Source of the DNA: Tenebrionibacter intestinalis
GTDB taxonomy: Bacteria; Pseudomonadota; Gammaproteobacteria; Enterobacterales; Enterobacteriaceae
Reading direction: 5' to 3'
Assembly: GCF_016632365.1 (NCBI RefSeq)
Contig: NZ_JAEPBH010000003.1
Coordinates: 62,405 to 126,404 of the forward strand
DNA: 64,000 nt
In this document: positions 48,430 through 57,372 of the stretch, one piece after another
How the letters are laid out: each line of letters starts with the position of its first letter
How positions within the stretch are numbered: position 1 is the stretch's first letter
Notes under the pieces: model-generated
What the model saw: only the letters and a program-made list of their open reading frames with translations
What the model was told of the DNA's origin: nothing
The model's database searches: none
Position numbers and translations under genes: made by a program

Positions 48430-48482
48430 TTTTGTATGTAATAAATGTATTTTATTGCATTTTTATGAGGTGTGGGTCTGAT

Positions 48483-49178
48483 TTACGCCGCCAGCGCCAT
48501 GATGAGCGGGAACAGTAATGGCGCCAGCAGCGAGGTAATAATGCCGCAGATAACCAGCGCCAGCGATCCAAACGCTCCTTCCTGATAATCCAGTTCCGCG
48601 CAGCGTGCGGTTCCCAGGGCGTGGGATGCAGTGCCCATCGCCAGCCCGCGGGAGGCTTTTGTGCGGATACGCATAATATTCAGCAGGCTGTGGCCTGTCA
48701 CCGCGCCAAGTATGCCAACGTAAATAACGCATACAGCGCTGATAGCCGGGATGCCGCCGATACTACCGCTTACCGCCATCGCAATTGGCGTGGTGACGGA
48801 TTTGGGCATGACGGATGCGGCAATTTGCGGTGTGGCGCCCAGCAGCAACGCAAGCGTTGTGCCAGTTAACATCGCCAGAAGGCTACCGATAAGGCAAATG
48901 ATAATGATGGATTTCCAGCGTGCGCGAATCTGGTGAAGCTGTTCGTAAAGCGGAAAGGCAAGGGCGACCACGGCGGGCTGCAACAGATCGTTAAGCGCTT
49001 TGCTGCCGCTAAAATAGCGCTCATAGCTGATGCCGCTAAAGACCAGTAGCGGAATAATCACCGCCATTGATACCAGCAGCGGATTGAGTAGAGGGGTTTT
49101 CAGCCAGCCGCCAAGGCGACGCGCAGCGAAGAAAACAACCAGCGTTAAAGGCAGCGACCACCCGATATTTTCAATCAT
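48483..49178 (-). CDS. yohK: LrgB/CidB-family membrane protein YohK
   Basis: 231-residue inner-membrane protein of the CidB/LrgB family, paired with the holin-like YohJ. The start is at 49178 ([19 protein letters not shown]), giving the E. coli length. Conserved segments are [39 protein letters not shown] and [17 protein letters not shown]. In other bacteria such pairs affect murein hydrolase activity or export small acids. It overlaps the end of yohJ by eight bases. Confidence 0.95.
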   Translation of the reverse strand: MIENIGWSLPLTLVVFFAARRLGGWLKTPLLNPLLVSMAVIIPLLVFSGISYERYFSGSKALNDLLQPAVVALAFPLYEQLHQIRARWKSIIIICLIGSLLAMLTGTTLALLLGATPQIAASVMPKSVTTPIAMAVSGSIGGIPAISAVCVIYVGILGAVTGHSLLNIMRIRTKASRGLAMGTASHALGTARCAELDYQEGAFGSLALVICGIITSLLAPLLFPLIMALAA

Positions 49179-49575
49179 TCCTCTTAACCTCGCTTTGCCC
49201 AGCAATGCTGCGCTCGCCATGCACCCGGTGGGAGAGAAAGCTCACCGCAGCGAGCACCACCAGCGTACTGACAGTGCAGGAAACCACAAGCGGGCCAAAC
49301 TGCGCGCTTAGCAGATCGTAATACTTCATTACACCAACGCCAACCGGCACAAAAAGGAGCGCCATATAGCGGATAAGAAGGTGGCAACCGGGCTTAACCC
49401 ATTGCGCTGGCAGAATTTGTAGCGACAGCAGTAAAAAGAGAAGCAGCATGCCGATAATACTGCCGGGTATGGTGACAGGCAGTATTGCAGCAAGGCCGGT
49501 ACCGGCATATAAGCAGGCGTAAATCACTAAAAAAGCCCGTATATAGTGCCAGACAAGGAGCAATAGTTTGCGCAT
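49171..49575 (-). CDS. yohJ: LrgA/CidA holin-like protein YohJ
   Basis: 134-residue membrane protein with four helices, started at [15 protein letters not shown] (49575). Family core: [38 protein letters not shown] and [15 protein letters not shown]. It forms a two-gene operon with yohK, with overlapping ends. Confidence 0.94.
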   Translation of the reverse strand: MRKLLLLVWHYIRAFLVIYACLYAGTGLAAILPVTIPGSIIGMLLLFLLLSLQILPAQWVKPGCHLLIRYMALLFVPVGVGVMKYYDLLSAQFGPLVVSCTVSTLVVLAAVSFLSHRVHGERSIAGQSEVKRND

Positions 49576-49846
49576 AGCGTTTATCCTCTGGGAAACGCAT
49601 TTATCATACAATTAAAGCGGATACTGTGCTACCGATCGCAACATGAAATAACAGCATCATTGCGATTACTCTTATGACTGTAGCGGGAAATAGTATCGCT
49701 GGGCAGTTAAATCGCCGCGAGTAAAGCTTGCCCTCTCAGGCGCCCGCGTAAGGATAAAAAAATCGCCGCAGGCGTTGGCTTACGGCGCTTTATCCGGCTG
49801 ACAAGAGACGTTAACATAGCGCCTCTTTTTTTAACGGATGTGGCGA

Positions 49847-50949
<1,103 letters not shown>

Positions 50950-50995
50950 GGCGCTTGTCTCGCCGTTCAGGCGGGCATCAGACGATAGCGCCTGC

Positions 50996-51583
50996 TTATC
51001 GGCCCGAACGGTTTTCTTTGCTGTTATGGCGCGCGCGTCGCTTCAGCCAGTAGCGCGCCGCCGCTACCAGCGCAACGGCCAGCGCCAGCCAGATAAGCTG
51101 CTTAATGTGTTTATCCACGCTGTGCAGCCACGGCGCAATCAGCTCACCGCCTGCATAGCCCAGCGTGGAAAAAAGCGTTGCCCAGAGGATGGCGCCCAGT
51201 ATATTGAGCGGCAAAAAAATCCCCGGCGGCAGCCGGCTGGCGCCAATCAAAACTGGCCCAACAATACGAAAACCGTACATAAAACGGACACCTATGACAA
51301 ACAGCCACGGGTGGCGGTTAATCATTTTGCGCGCGCGGGCAATGTGCTTTTGATGGCGGGTAAAGCGTTTGAGCAGCGAGACGCCAAAGCGCTGGCCAAT
51401 GAAGTAAAGAACCTGATCGCCTGTCATACCGCCCAGCGCGACAGCCGCGATAACCAGCGGGAATTTCAGTAGACCCTGATGAGCCGCCACGCCGCCGAGC
51501 AGGGTTATGGTTTCCCCTTCTGCGATGCTGCCCACGACCAGCGCGGCATATCCATAGTGTTCAATCAGGCTATTGATATCCAT
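50996..51583 (-). CDS. yohD: DedA-family membrane protein YohD
   Basis: 195-residue inner-membrane protein of the DedA/SNARE-associated family; some members flip undecaprenyl phosphate. Motifs are VGSIAEGETITLLGGVAA, GGMTGDQVLYFIGQRFG and the conserved Arg region GVRFMYGFRIVGPVLIGASR. The C-terminus is basic. It is convergent with dusC and divergent from yohC. Confidence 0.94.
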   Translation of the reverse strand: MDINSLIEHYGYAALVVGSIAEGETITLLGGVAAHQGLLKFPLVIAAVALGGMTGDQVLYFIGQRFGVSLLKRFTRHQKHIARARKMINRHPWLFVIGVRFMYGFRIVGPVLIGASRLPPGIFLPLNILGAILWATLFSTLGYAGGELIAPWLHSVDKHIKQLIWLALAVALVAAARYWLKRRARHNSKENRSGR

Positions 51584-51763
51584 GGTTGATAACGTTCTCT
51601 TCAGCAGGCTATTCCCTAAGCATACATGCTGTTTGTCACAGTCACTTTACTTTGGGAGCGCCATCGAGGCTAAAAAATACGCGCCAGACCTGCTAAAAGG
51701 CAGCGGTGAATTATACTTGCTCATATGTGGGTTTTTACGCTTTTCTGCCGATGAGGAGGTTGT

Positions 51764-52351
51764 ATGAACCATGTTTGGGGATTGTTCTCCCATCCCAACC
51801 GTGAAATGCAGGCGATTAAACGTGAAAATGAAACCGTTACTCATCACTACAGCCACCATGTGCTGTTACTTGCCGCGATACCCGTTATTTGCGCATTCAT
51901 TGGTACCACGCAAATAGGCTGGAATTTTGGCGACGGGGCGGTTGTGAAGCTCTCTTTATGGACAGGGCTGGGGCTGGCAGTGCTGTTTTATGCTCTGATG
52001 CTCGGCGGCGTTGCTGTGATGGGCTACGTTATTCACTGGATGGCGCGTAACTATCCGCAAAGGCCGTCGCTGGGGCGCTGTATGGTGTTTGCCGGGTATG
52101 TGGCGACACCGCTGTTTTTGAGCGGGGTTGTCGCGCTTTATCCGCTGGTATGGTTCTGCGCGCTGGTGGGCACGCTGGCGTTGTTTTATACCGGTTATTT
52201 ATTGTATGTGGGAATACCTACCTTTCTGGATATATCCCGCGATGAGGGGATAAGTTTTTCCAGCTCAACGCTTGCCATCGGCGTGCTGGTGCTGGAAGTG
52301 CTGCTGGCGTTAACCGTGATCCTTTGGGGATACGGATACCGATTATTCTAA
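51764..52351 (+). CDS. yohC: Yip1-domain membrane protein YohC
   Basis: 195-residue membrane protein with five predicted helices and a Yip1 domain (MNHVWGLFSHPNREMQAI, WMARNYPQRPSLGRCMVFAGY, GTLALFYTGYLLYVGIPTF). The function is unknown. A GAGGAGG-like ribosome-binding site (ATGAGGAGGTTGT) precedes the ATG. A 12-bp-stem hairpin follows 5 bases after the stop. Confidence 0.93.
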   Translation: MNHVWGLFSHPNREMQAIKRENETVTHHYSHHVLLLAAIPVICAFIGTTQIGWNFGDGAVVKLSLWTGLGLAVLFYALMLGGVAVMGYVIHWMARNYPQRPSLGRCMVFAGYVATPLFLSGVVALYPLVWFCALVGTLALFYTGYLLYVGIPTFLDISRDEGISFSSSTLAIGVLVLEVLLALTVILWGYGYRLF

Positions 52352-52356
52352 AAACC

Positions 52357-52389
52357 GCTGCGGCGCTGGCTTTTTTGCAGCGCCGCAGC
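52357..52389 (+). terminator. Hairpin after yohC
   Basis: GCTGCGGCGCTG (52357-52368) pairs perfectly with CAGCGCCGCAGC (52378-52389). The six T lie in the loop and not after the stem, so its efficiency as a terminator is uncertain. Confidence 0.55.
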
Positions 52390-52520
52390 ATTTGGTCACG
52401 TTAATCCTGTGGCAGCAGGGCCTGGCCGCAGAGTATCATGCCCGGCGACTGCTTCCATTCGTTTTCAGGTTTGCGGGGCGGAAAATATTATCATTTGAGT
52501 GAATGGATTGAGATCCGTCT

Positions 52521-53438
52521 ATGCCGAAATTTCCTGTTTTTTTTCTTAGCCTGGCGCTGCTGTGCGCGTTGCCGCCTGCGCCCGGCGCGGCGGCGGTACA
52601 AGACGTTGCCGCAAGCGTCGCCCAACCCCAGATTGCCGCAGGCAGCGCCATGATAGTCGACCTCAGCACTCATGAGGTTTTGTATTCCAGCCACCCCGAT
52701 CTTGTGCGACCCGTTGCTTCTATCAGCAAGCTGATGACCGCGTTGGTGGTGCTTGACGCGCATCAACCGCTTGATGAAAAAATAAGCGTTGATATCAGCC
52801 GCACGCCGGAAATGAAGGGGGTTTATTCGCGTGTGCGCCTGAACAGCGAAATCAGCCGCCATGACATGCTGCTACTGGCGTTGATGTCTTCGGAAAACCG
52901 CGCGGCGGCGAGCCTGGCCCATCATTATCCGGGGGGATACGACGCGTTTATCCGTGCCATGAATGCCAAAGCCCGGGCGCTGGGAATGACCCACACGCGC
53001 TTCGTGGAGCCGACGGGGTTGTCGGCGCAGAATGTCTCCACCGCCCGGGATCTGATTAAATTGCTGATGGCCACCAGACAGTATCCGCTTCTCGGCCAGC
53101 TCAGCACGACGCGCGAAAATATGGCGACGTTCAGTAAACCGGCGTACACGCTGCCTTTTCGTAATACCAACCATCTTGTCTACCGCGACAACTGGGATAT
53201 CCAGTTAACCAAAACCGGTTTTACCAACGCTGCAGGTCATTGCCTGGTGATGCGTACGGTTATTAACCAGCGTCCCGTTGCGCTGGTAGTGATGGACGCG
53301 TTTGGCAAATATACCCACTTTGCCGATGCCAGCCGCCTGCGTACCTGGCTTGAAACGGGTGAAATAAAACCCGTACCGGCCTCTGCGCTGGCTTATAAAC
53401 GCGAGCGCGCAGGGCAGTTAACCGCCAGTAACGATTAA
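52521..53438 (+). CDS. pbpG: D-alanyl-D-alanine endopeptidase PbpG (PBP7)
   Basis: Periplasmic low-molecular-weight penicillin-binding protein that cleaves murein crosslinks. It has 305 residues with a signal peptide ([19 protein letters not shown]). The active-site motifs are SxxK at Ser67 (ASISKLM), SEN in LMSSENRAA and KTG in [10 protein letters not shown] terminator follows. The size and motifs separate it from PBP4-6. Confidence 0.96.
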   Translation: MPKFPVFFLSLALLCALPPAPGAAAVQDVAASVAQPQIAAGSAMIVDLSTHEVLYSSHPDLVRPVASISKLMTALVVLDAHQPLDEKISVDISRTPEMKGVYSRVRLNSEISRHDMLLLALMSSENRAAASLAHHYPGGYDAFIRAMNAKARALGMTHTRFVEPTGLSAQNVSTARDLIKLLMATRQYPLLGQLSTTRENMATFSKPAYTLPFRNTNHLVYRDNWDIQLTKTGFTNAAGHCLVMRTVINQRPVALVVMDAFGKYTHFADASRLRTWLETGEIKPVPASALAYKRERAGQLTASND

Positions 53439-53451
53439 TGCTTTCTGTTGA

Positions 53452-53486
53452 CAGGCGCGTGGGCGAATGCGCGCCTGGCTTCTCTT
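53452..53486 (+). terminator. pbpG terminator
   Basis: CAGGCGCG (53452-53459) pairs with CGCGCCTG (53470-53477), followed by GCTTCTCTTT. Confidence 0.7.
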
Positions 53487-53520
53487 TACACCTCACGGCG
53501 CCAAATGAAAATACGCGGTT

Positions 53521-53548
53521 TTGCGTTTAATTCATCTGGTGATATTAT
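53521..53548 (+). promoter_or_regulatory. Promoter of the DUF937-OmpA gene
   Basis: TTGCGT (53521-53526), 16-base spacer, TATTAT (53543-53548), about 55 bases before the ATG. Confidence 0.5.
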
Positions 53549-53603
53549 CCTGCCCCCGGTGATTATTAACCGGCTTGTAGGATTAATAAAAAGTGGAGTT
53601 AAC

Positions 53604-54746
53604 ATGGACGGTGTATTGAAGCAAATTACGGATGTTTTTAGTCCGCAAACAAAAGAAATACTTGCGACGGAACTGGGCGACAGCGCTGCAGCCTCGCTGC
53701 CGCAGCTGTGTCCGATATTAATCGCCCAGCTTTATAATTATCTCAAGAGCGGGAATTATCCTGCCGACTTTTTAAGAAAATTACATGATGTTCCGGAGTT
53801 TTCCACATCTGCTTTGAATACGCTTGTAACAGCCGGTTTGCCGCAGCTACTTTCTGCCGTATTAAATAATCGCACCAGCGAAACAATTGAAACTATCGCA
53901 TCGTCGTTAAAGATCAATAAAGAGAAAGCCATTTCGCTACTGAGCGTGGCGGGCAGCATTGTACTGGGTATTGCTGGCAAGTATTTGCGTAACCGCAACG
54001 CGCAGTCCGTTTCGCTGGTCGGCTGGCTGGAATCGCAACTGCCGGAACTGCGTGCGGCGGCGCCGGCCACCCTCGGCGCAGAACCCGCCGCTGCTGCTGT
54101 TAAAACCCCGACGCCTGCGTCGCCGGTGAAGCGCCGTAAATTCTGGCCGTGGATTTTGCTGATTCTGCTGCTGTTGCTGGCGTTTTTACTGCTGCGCGCC
54201 TGCAATACCCGTGAGCAAGCGACTCCCGCCAGCGCAACGACGCCGGCTGCGGATACGACAACCAACTGGTCAATGCCGAAGATAGACCTGGGCGAATTTT
54301 TCAAAAAACGTCTGCCGAACGACGTGACGCTGGATATCCCCAAAAACGGCATTGAGAATCACCTTATTGCCCATATTGAAAGCGGCGATCCGGTCAGTAA
54401 AGATCTGTGGTTCTCCTTTGACCGCCTGGTGTTCAAAACCAACAGCGCCCAACTGGAGCCGCAGTCTGAAGAGCAGCTTAATAATATTGCCAATATCCTG
54501 CGCGCCTGGGATACCGTGAAAATTAAACTTGGCGGCTATACGGATAATACCGGCACGGATGAAATCAATATGAAATTATCCCAACAGCGCGCCGATTCCG
54601 TGCGCCTGGCGTTAATTGAGCGCGGCGTATCGCCGGATCGCATTACGGCTAAAGGTTATGGCTCTGCGCATCCGATTGTACCAAACGATACCGCTGAGAA
54701 TCGCGCCCGCAACCGCCGTATCGATATTAACGTTACGGAGAAATAA
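53604..54746 (+). CDS. DUF937-OmpA fusion membrane protein
   Basis: 380 residues from the ATG at 53604 (MDGVLKQITDVFS), which has GGAGT upstream. The N-terminal 130 residues look like DUF937, an alpha-helical YidB-type domain with glycine/leucine-rich repeats. An Ala/Pro linker and one membrane helix (WPWILLILLLLLAFLLL, about 184-200) come next. The C-terminal OmpA-like peptidoglycan-binding domain has GYTDNTGTDEINMKLSQQRA and NRARNRRIDINV. It would be anchored in the inner membrane with the OmpA domain in the periplasm. It is not part of the E. coli K-12 arrangement. The role is unknown, perhaps linking cytosol or membrane to the cell wall. Confidence 0.82.
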   Translation: MDGVLKQITDVFSPQTKEILATELGDSAAASLPQLCPILIAQLYNYLKSGNYPADFLRKLHDVPEFSTSALNTLVTAGLPQLLSAVLNNRTSETIETIASSLKINKEKAISLLSVAGSIVLGIAGKYLRNRNAQSVSLVGWLESQLPELRAAAPATLGAEPAAAAVKTPTPASPVKRRKFWPWILLILLLLLAFLLLRACNTREQATPASATTPAADTTTNWSMPKIDLGEFFKKRLPNDVTLDIPKNGIENHLIAHIESGDPVSKDLWFSFDRLVFKTNSAQLEPQSEEQLNNIANILRAWDTVKIKLGGYTDNTGTDEINMKLSQQRADSVRLALIERGVSPDRITAKGYGSAHPIVPNDTAENRARNRRIDINVTEK

Positions 54747-54816
54747 TTTTTCCGCGTCGGGCATAGCTCGTGATATTAAATTAGAGCGCGCTGTGCCTAA
54801 TGCCGGCCATATTAAG

Positions 54817-55110
54817 GTTAAGCGGATGTCCGTTCACCGCAACGTCGATGACAAAAGGATCGTCATCAACGGTGAACGGACAAAGCGGGCCGCCGCAGCC
54901 TGCCTGACAAACGCCTGCGATACAGCAAAGGCATCGCCGCTTTGCGGCGCGCTCACCATCCGCTCATCACTCCTGTCTTGTTTCGCTTCAACTCCCCCGG
55001 TCGCCTTACTTTGTCTTTGTCTGCGTTTCGCGGGTTTCAGCGCCCGACAGCCGCTAAACGGTAAGCCTGCATGCGTTAAAAGCGAACAGGGATGCGGGTC
55101 AAATAAAAAG
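54817..55110 (+). repeat. Long intergenic repeat, family 2, copy 2
   Basis: About 294 bp similar to 7241-7541. It has an inverted repeat TCCGTTCACCG...CGGTGAACGGA at its left end, GCAAAGGCATCGCCGCTTTGC in the middle, and GCGTTAAAAGCGAACAGG...CAAATAAAAAG at the right. It ends four bases before the stem-loop that flanks palindromic element D. Its reading frames lack start signals. Confidence 0.65.
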
Positions 55111-55134
55111 AAAAGAGGCCCGGATACGGGCCTC
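55104..55134 (-). terminator. dld terminator (distal stem-loop copy)
   Basis: Minus strand: GAGGCCCG pairs with CGGGCCTC, followed by TTTTCTTTTT. A second copy of the stem-loop lies nearer dld, on the other side of element D. Confidence 0.75.
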
Positions 55135-55297
55135 TCAAATTGTTGACAAAGAAGGAAAAAACGGGGTTTTTCCTTCTTTATGGTAAGCAGGTGAAAATCA
55201 ATGCATTGATTTTCCTTATTTTTTACTGTATTTCGTCCATCCTGTACGCGACAGGATGGGGTTTGTCAGCAGTCTCAGAGGCCCGGTTACGGGCCTC
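55115..55297 (-). mobile_element. Palindromic element copy D (reverse orientation) at the dld terminator
   Basis: Element at 55135-55277 (143 bp) in reverse orientation. On the minus strand it reads TGAGACTGCTGACAAA to TTTGTCAACAATTTGA. It is flanked by GAGGCCCGGATACGGGCCTC (55115-55134) and GAGGCCCGGTTACGGGCCTC (55278-55297), which differ by one loop base. The lower-coordinate copy is followed on the minus strand by TTTTCTTTTTATTTG, so it is a terminator for dld. Internal hairpins are as in the other copies. Confidence 0.9.
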
Positions 55298-55377
55298 TGC
55301 ATGGCGTGCTTTTGTATTAACAGGACATAAACAGACTTATCGGTCGGGCATTACGCGTCAGGGTAATTCCGCCTGGC

Positions 55378-57108
55378 TTAATGCTTTTCACCGCAGCCGC
55401 ATTCACCCCAATATTTAAGCTTGCTGGTTTTACCGATACCGGGGTTCATGCTGTTGGTCGGGTCGTTTGATTTATAAAACGTTTTTAACGTTTCCGGCGC
55501 TTCATAGATATGCCCGACGTTATGCTCGGCAGGATATTGCGCGCCGCGCTCGCGCAGCAGCGCCAGCATCTGCGCCTTTAGCGCATGGACATCCACGCCT
55601 TTTTTCACAATGTAGTCCTGATGGAATACGTGGCACAGAAAATGGCCGTAATAGAGTTTGTGCGCCAGCTTATCGTTGATATCGGCGGGCAGCGTTTCGT
55701 ACCACTCCCGATCGTTGCGGCGCAGAGCGATATCCAGCGCCAGAATATCTTCTACTTCATCGGCATGCACCGCATGGTAGCGCACGGCGGCGCCGGCTGC
55801 GGCGAAGCGGTGCAGAAACGCTTTGGCGCCTTCCTCTGGCGTACAGGCGAAGAAATCGCCGTCGGCGTCTTTAAAGAACTCACTCAGCCACGCTTGCGCT
55901 TCGGCAATACCGTCGCCGGACATTTTCAGCAGCAGGTGATGCTCATATTTTTCGCGCCAGGCCTTCATACGCGCCGGCAGATGGGAAGGGAACAGCTTGC
56001 TGATATTTTGCATAAATCGATCGGTAAAGTGCGGCTTCACAAACGGCACGCGCTCCAGCAGCGCATCGGCGCGCCCCTTTAGCGTAAAGAAAAACGGCAT
56101 TCTGTCGGTGCCGAGCTTGTCGATCATCAGGAACGTATCTTTGCTGTATCGCTCAGCAATATCATAGATATCGCGATGCATATATTCGCCTGCGATCGGT
56201 ACGTTTTTGAACGTGGAGAGGATATGGCGGCGGATTTGGGTAAGCACCTGCGGCTGGTTTGTGCCGATATAAAATACCGCCTGCTCTTTTTCTGCGGGGA
56301 ACGTGTCGAGTCGCACGGCAAAGACCGCGAGTTTGCCCGCGCAGCCTGACGCTTCATACAGACGTGTCGGGTCGGCGTTGTAGCGTGATGGCGTATCCGC
56401 GTCCACATCGCGCACGCGCGCTACGTAGTCATTAGCCGATGCCAGGCGCTCGTCATGGCGAATATCTTCCGGGCGCACGCGCTCGTCGTCCAGGCGGCTT
56501 AGGATCTGCTCGGGCGTGGCGCCCAGCTCAATGCCGAGATGGTTTACCAGTTGCAGTTTGCCGTTTTCGTCAATACGCGCGAATAGCGCCATTTCGGTAT
56601 AGGCCGGGCCGCGCTGCACCAGCGAGCCGCCGGAATTGTTGCAGATACCGCCGATTACCGACGCGCCGATGCACGACGAGCCAATCACCGAATGCGGTTC
56701 GCGTCCCAGCGGGCGCAGCGCTTTTTCCAGGGTATAAAGCGTAGTGCCGGGGAAGGCCAGCACCTGTTCGCCGTTATCCAGAAGCTGCAGCTTGTCCAGC
56801 CGCAGCGTGCTGATAATGACTATCTCACGATCGTAATCGCGGCCGTTAGGCGTGGAGCCTTCCGTAAGGCCGGTGTTTGCCGCCTGCATCAGGATAATTT
56901 TATCGGCCTCAACGCAGGCGCTCAGCACGCGCCAGAGTTCCAGCAGGGTGCCGGGGAAAACAACCGCCAGCGCATCGCCTTCTCCGGAGCGAAAGCCGCG
57001 GCGGTAGCGTGCTGTCTTAGCCGGCTCAGTCAGAACGTGCGCCTGGCCGACAAGGCGGGAGAGCTCATTTATCAGTGCTGCACTGTTGTTATTCAAATTG
57101 CGGGACAT
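55378..57108 (-). CDS. dld: Quinone-dependent D-lactate dehydrogenase Dld
   Basis: Peripheral inner-membrane FAD flavoprotein that oxidises D-lactate to pyruvate and feeds electrons to quinone. It has 576 residues from MSRNLNNNSAALINEL (57108), with AAGGA upstream; the frame is open further but without similarity. The FAD-binding region is QAANTGLTEGSTPNG, PGTTLYTLEKAL and GSSCIGASVIGGICNNSGG. The membrane-binding and cap segments are conserved. The C-terminus ends in an unusual WGECGCGEKH with two close Cys, where E. coli ends NWQEVE. Confidence 0.96.
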   Translation of the reverse strand: MSRNLNNNSAALINELSRLVGQAHVLTEPAKTARYRRGFRSGEGDALAVVFPGTLLELWRVLSACVEADKIILMQAANTGLTEGSTPNGRDYDREIVIISTLRLDKLQLLDNGEQVLAFPGTTLYTLEKALRPLGREPHSVIGSSCIGASVIGGICNNSGGSLVQRGPAYTEMALFARIDENGKLQLVNHLGIELGATPEQILSRLDDERVRPEDIRHDERLASANDYVARVRDVDADTPSRYNADPTRLYEASGCAGKLAVFAVRLDTFPAEKEQAVFYIGTNQPQVLTQIRRHILSTFKNVPIAGEYMHRDIYDIAERYSKDTFLMIDKLGTDRMPFFFTLKGRADALLERVPFVKPHFTDRFMQNISKLFPSHLPARMKAWREKYEHHLLLKMSGDGIAEAQAWLSEFFKDADGDFFACTPEEGAKAFLHRFAAAGAAVRYHAVHADEVEDILALDIALRRNDREWYETLPADINDKLAHKLYYGHFLCHVFHQDYIVKKGVDVHALKAQMLALLRERGAQYPAEHNVGHIYEAPETLKTFYKSNDPTNSMNPGIGKTSKLKYWGECGCGEKH

Positions 57109-57372
57109 GGTCCATTCCTTATGGTGGAAAAAGTATGCATATCGAGGGCCTGGTCCATATGGCCGGTTCATTTGTTTGCTTTTATTTCGGCCTGTCGGCG
57201 CGCCTGGCCGTGGCAGCGCTAAGCATAGCGCTGAAAAGCGCCTCAGGGGGAAGAAAATAAACGACATAACAGCCTGTTTCAATTCATCAGCGCTATAGCT
57301 TGTGGCAAACTGCGTTTCTTATTAAAGGAGTAAGCGGCCAGCAGCCGGTCGCGCAACGTGAGAATTAATCCC

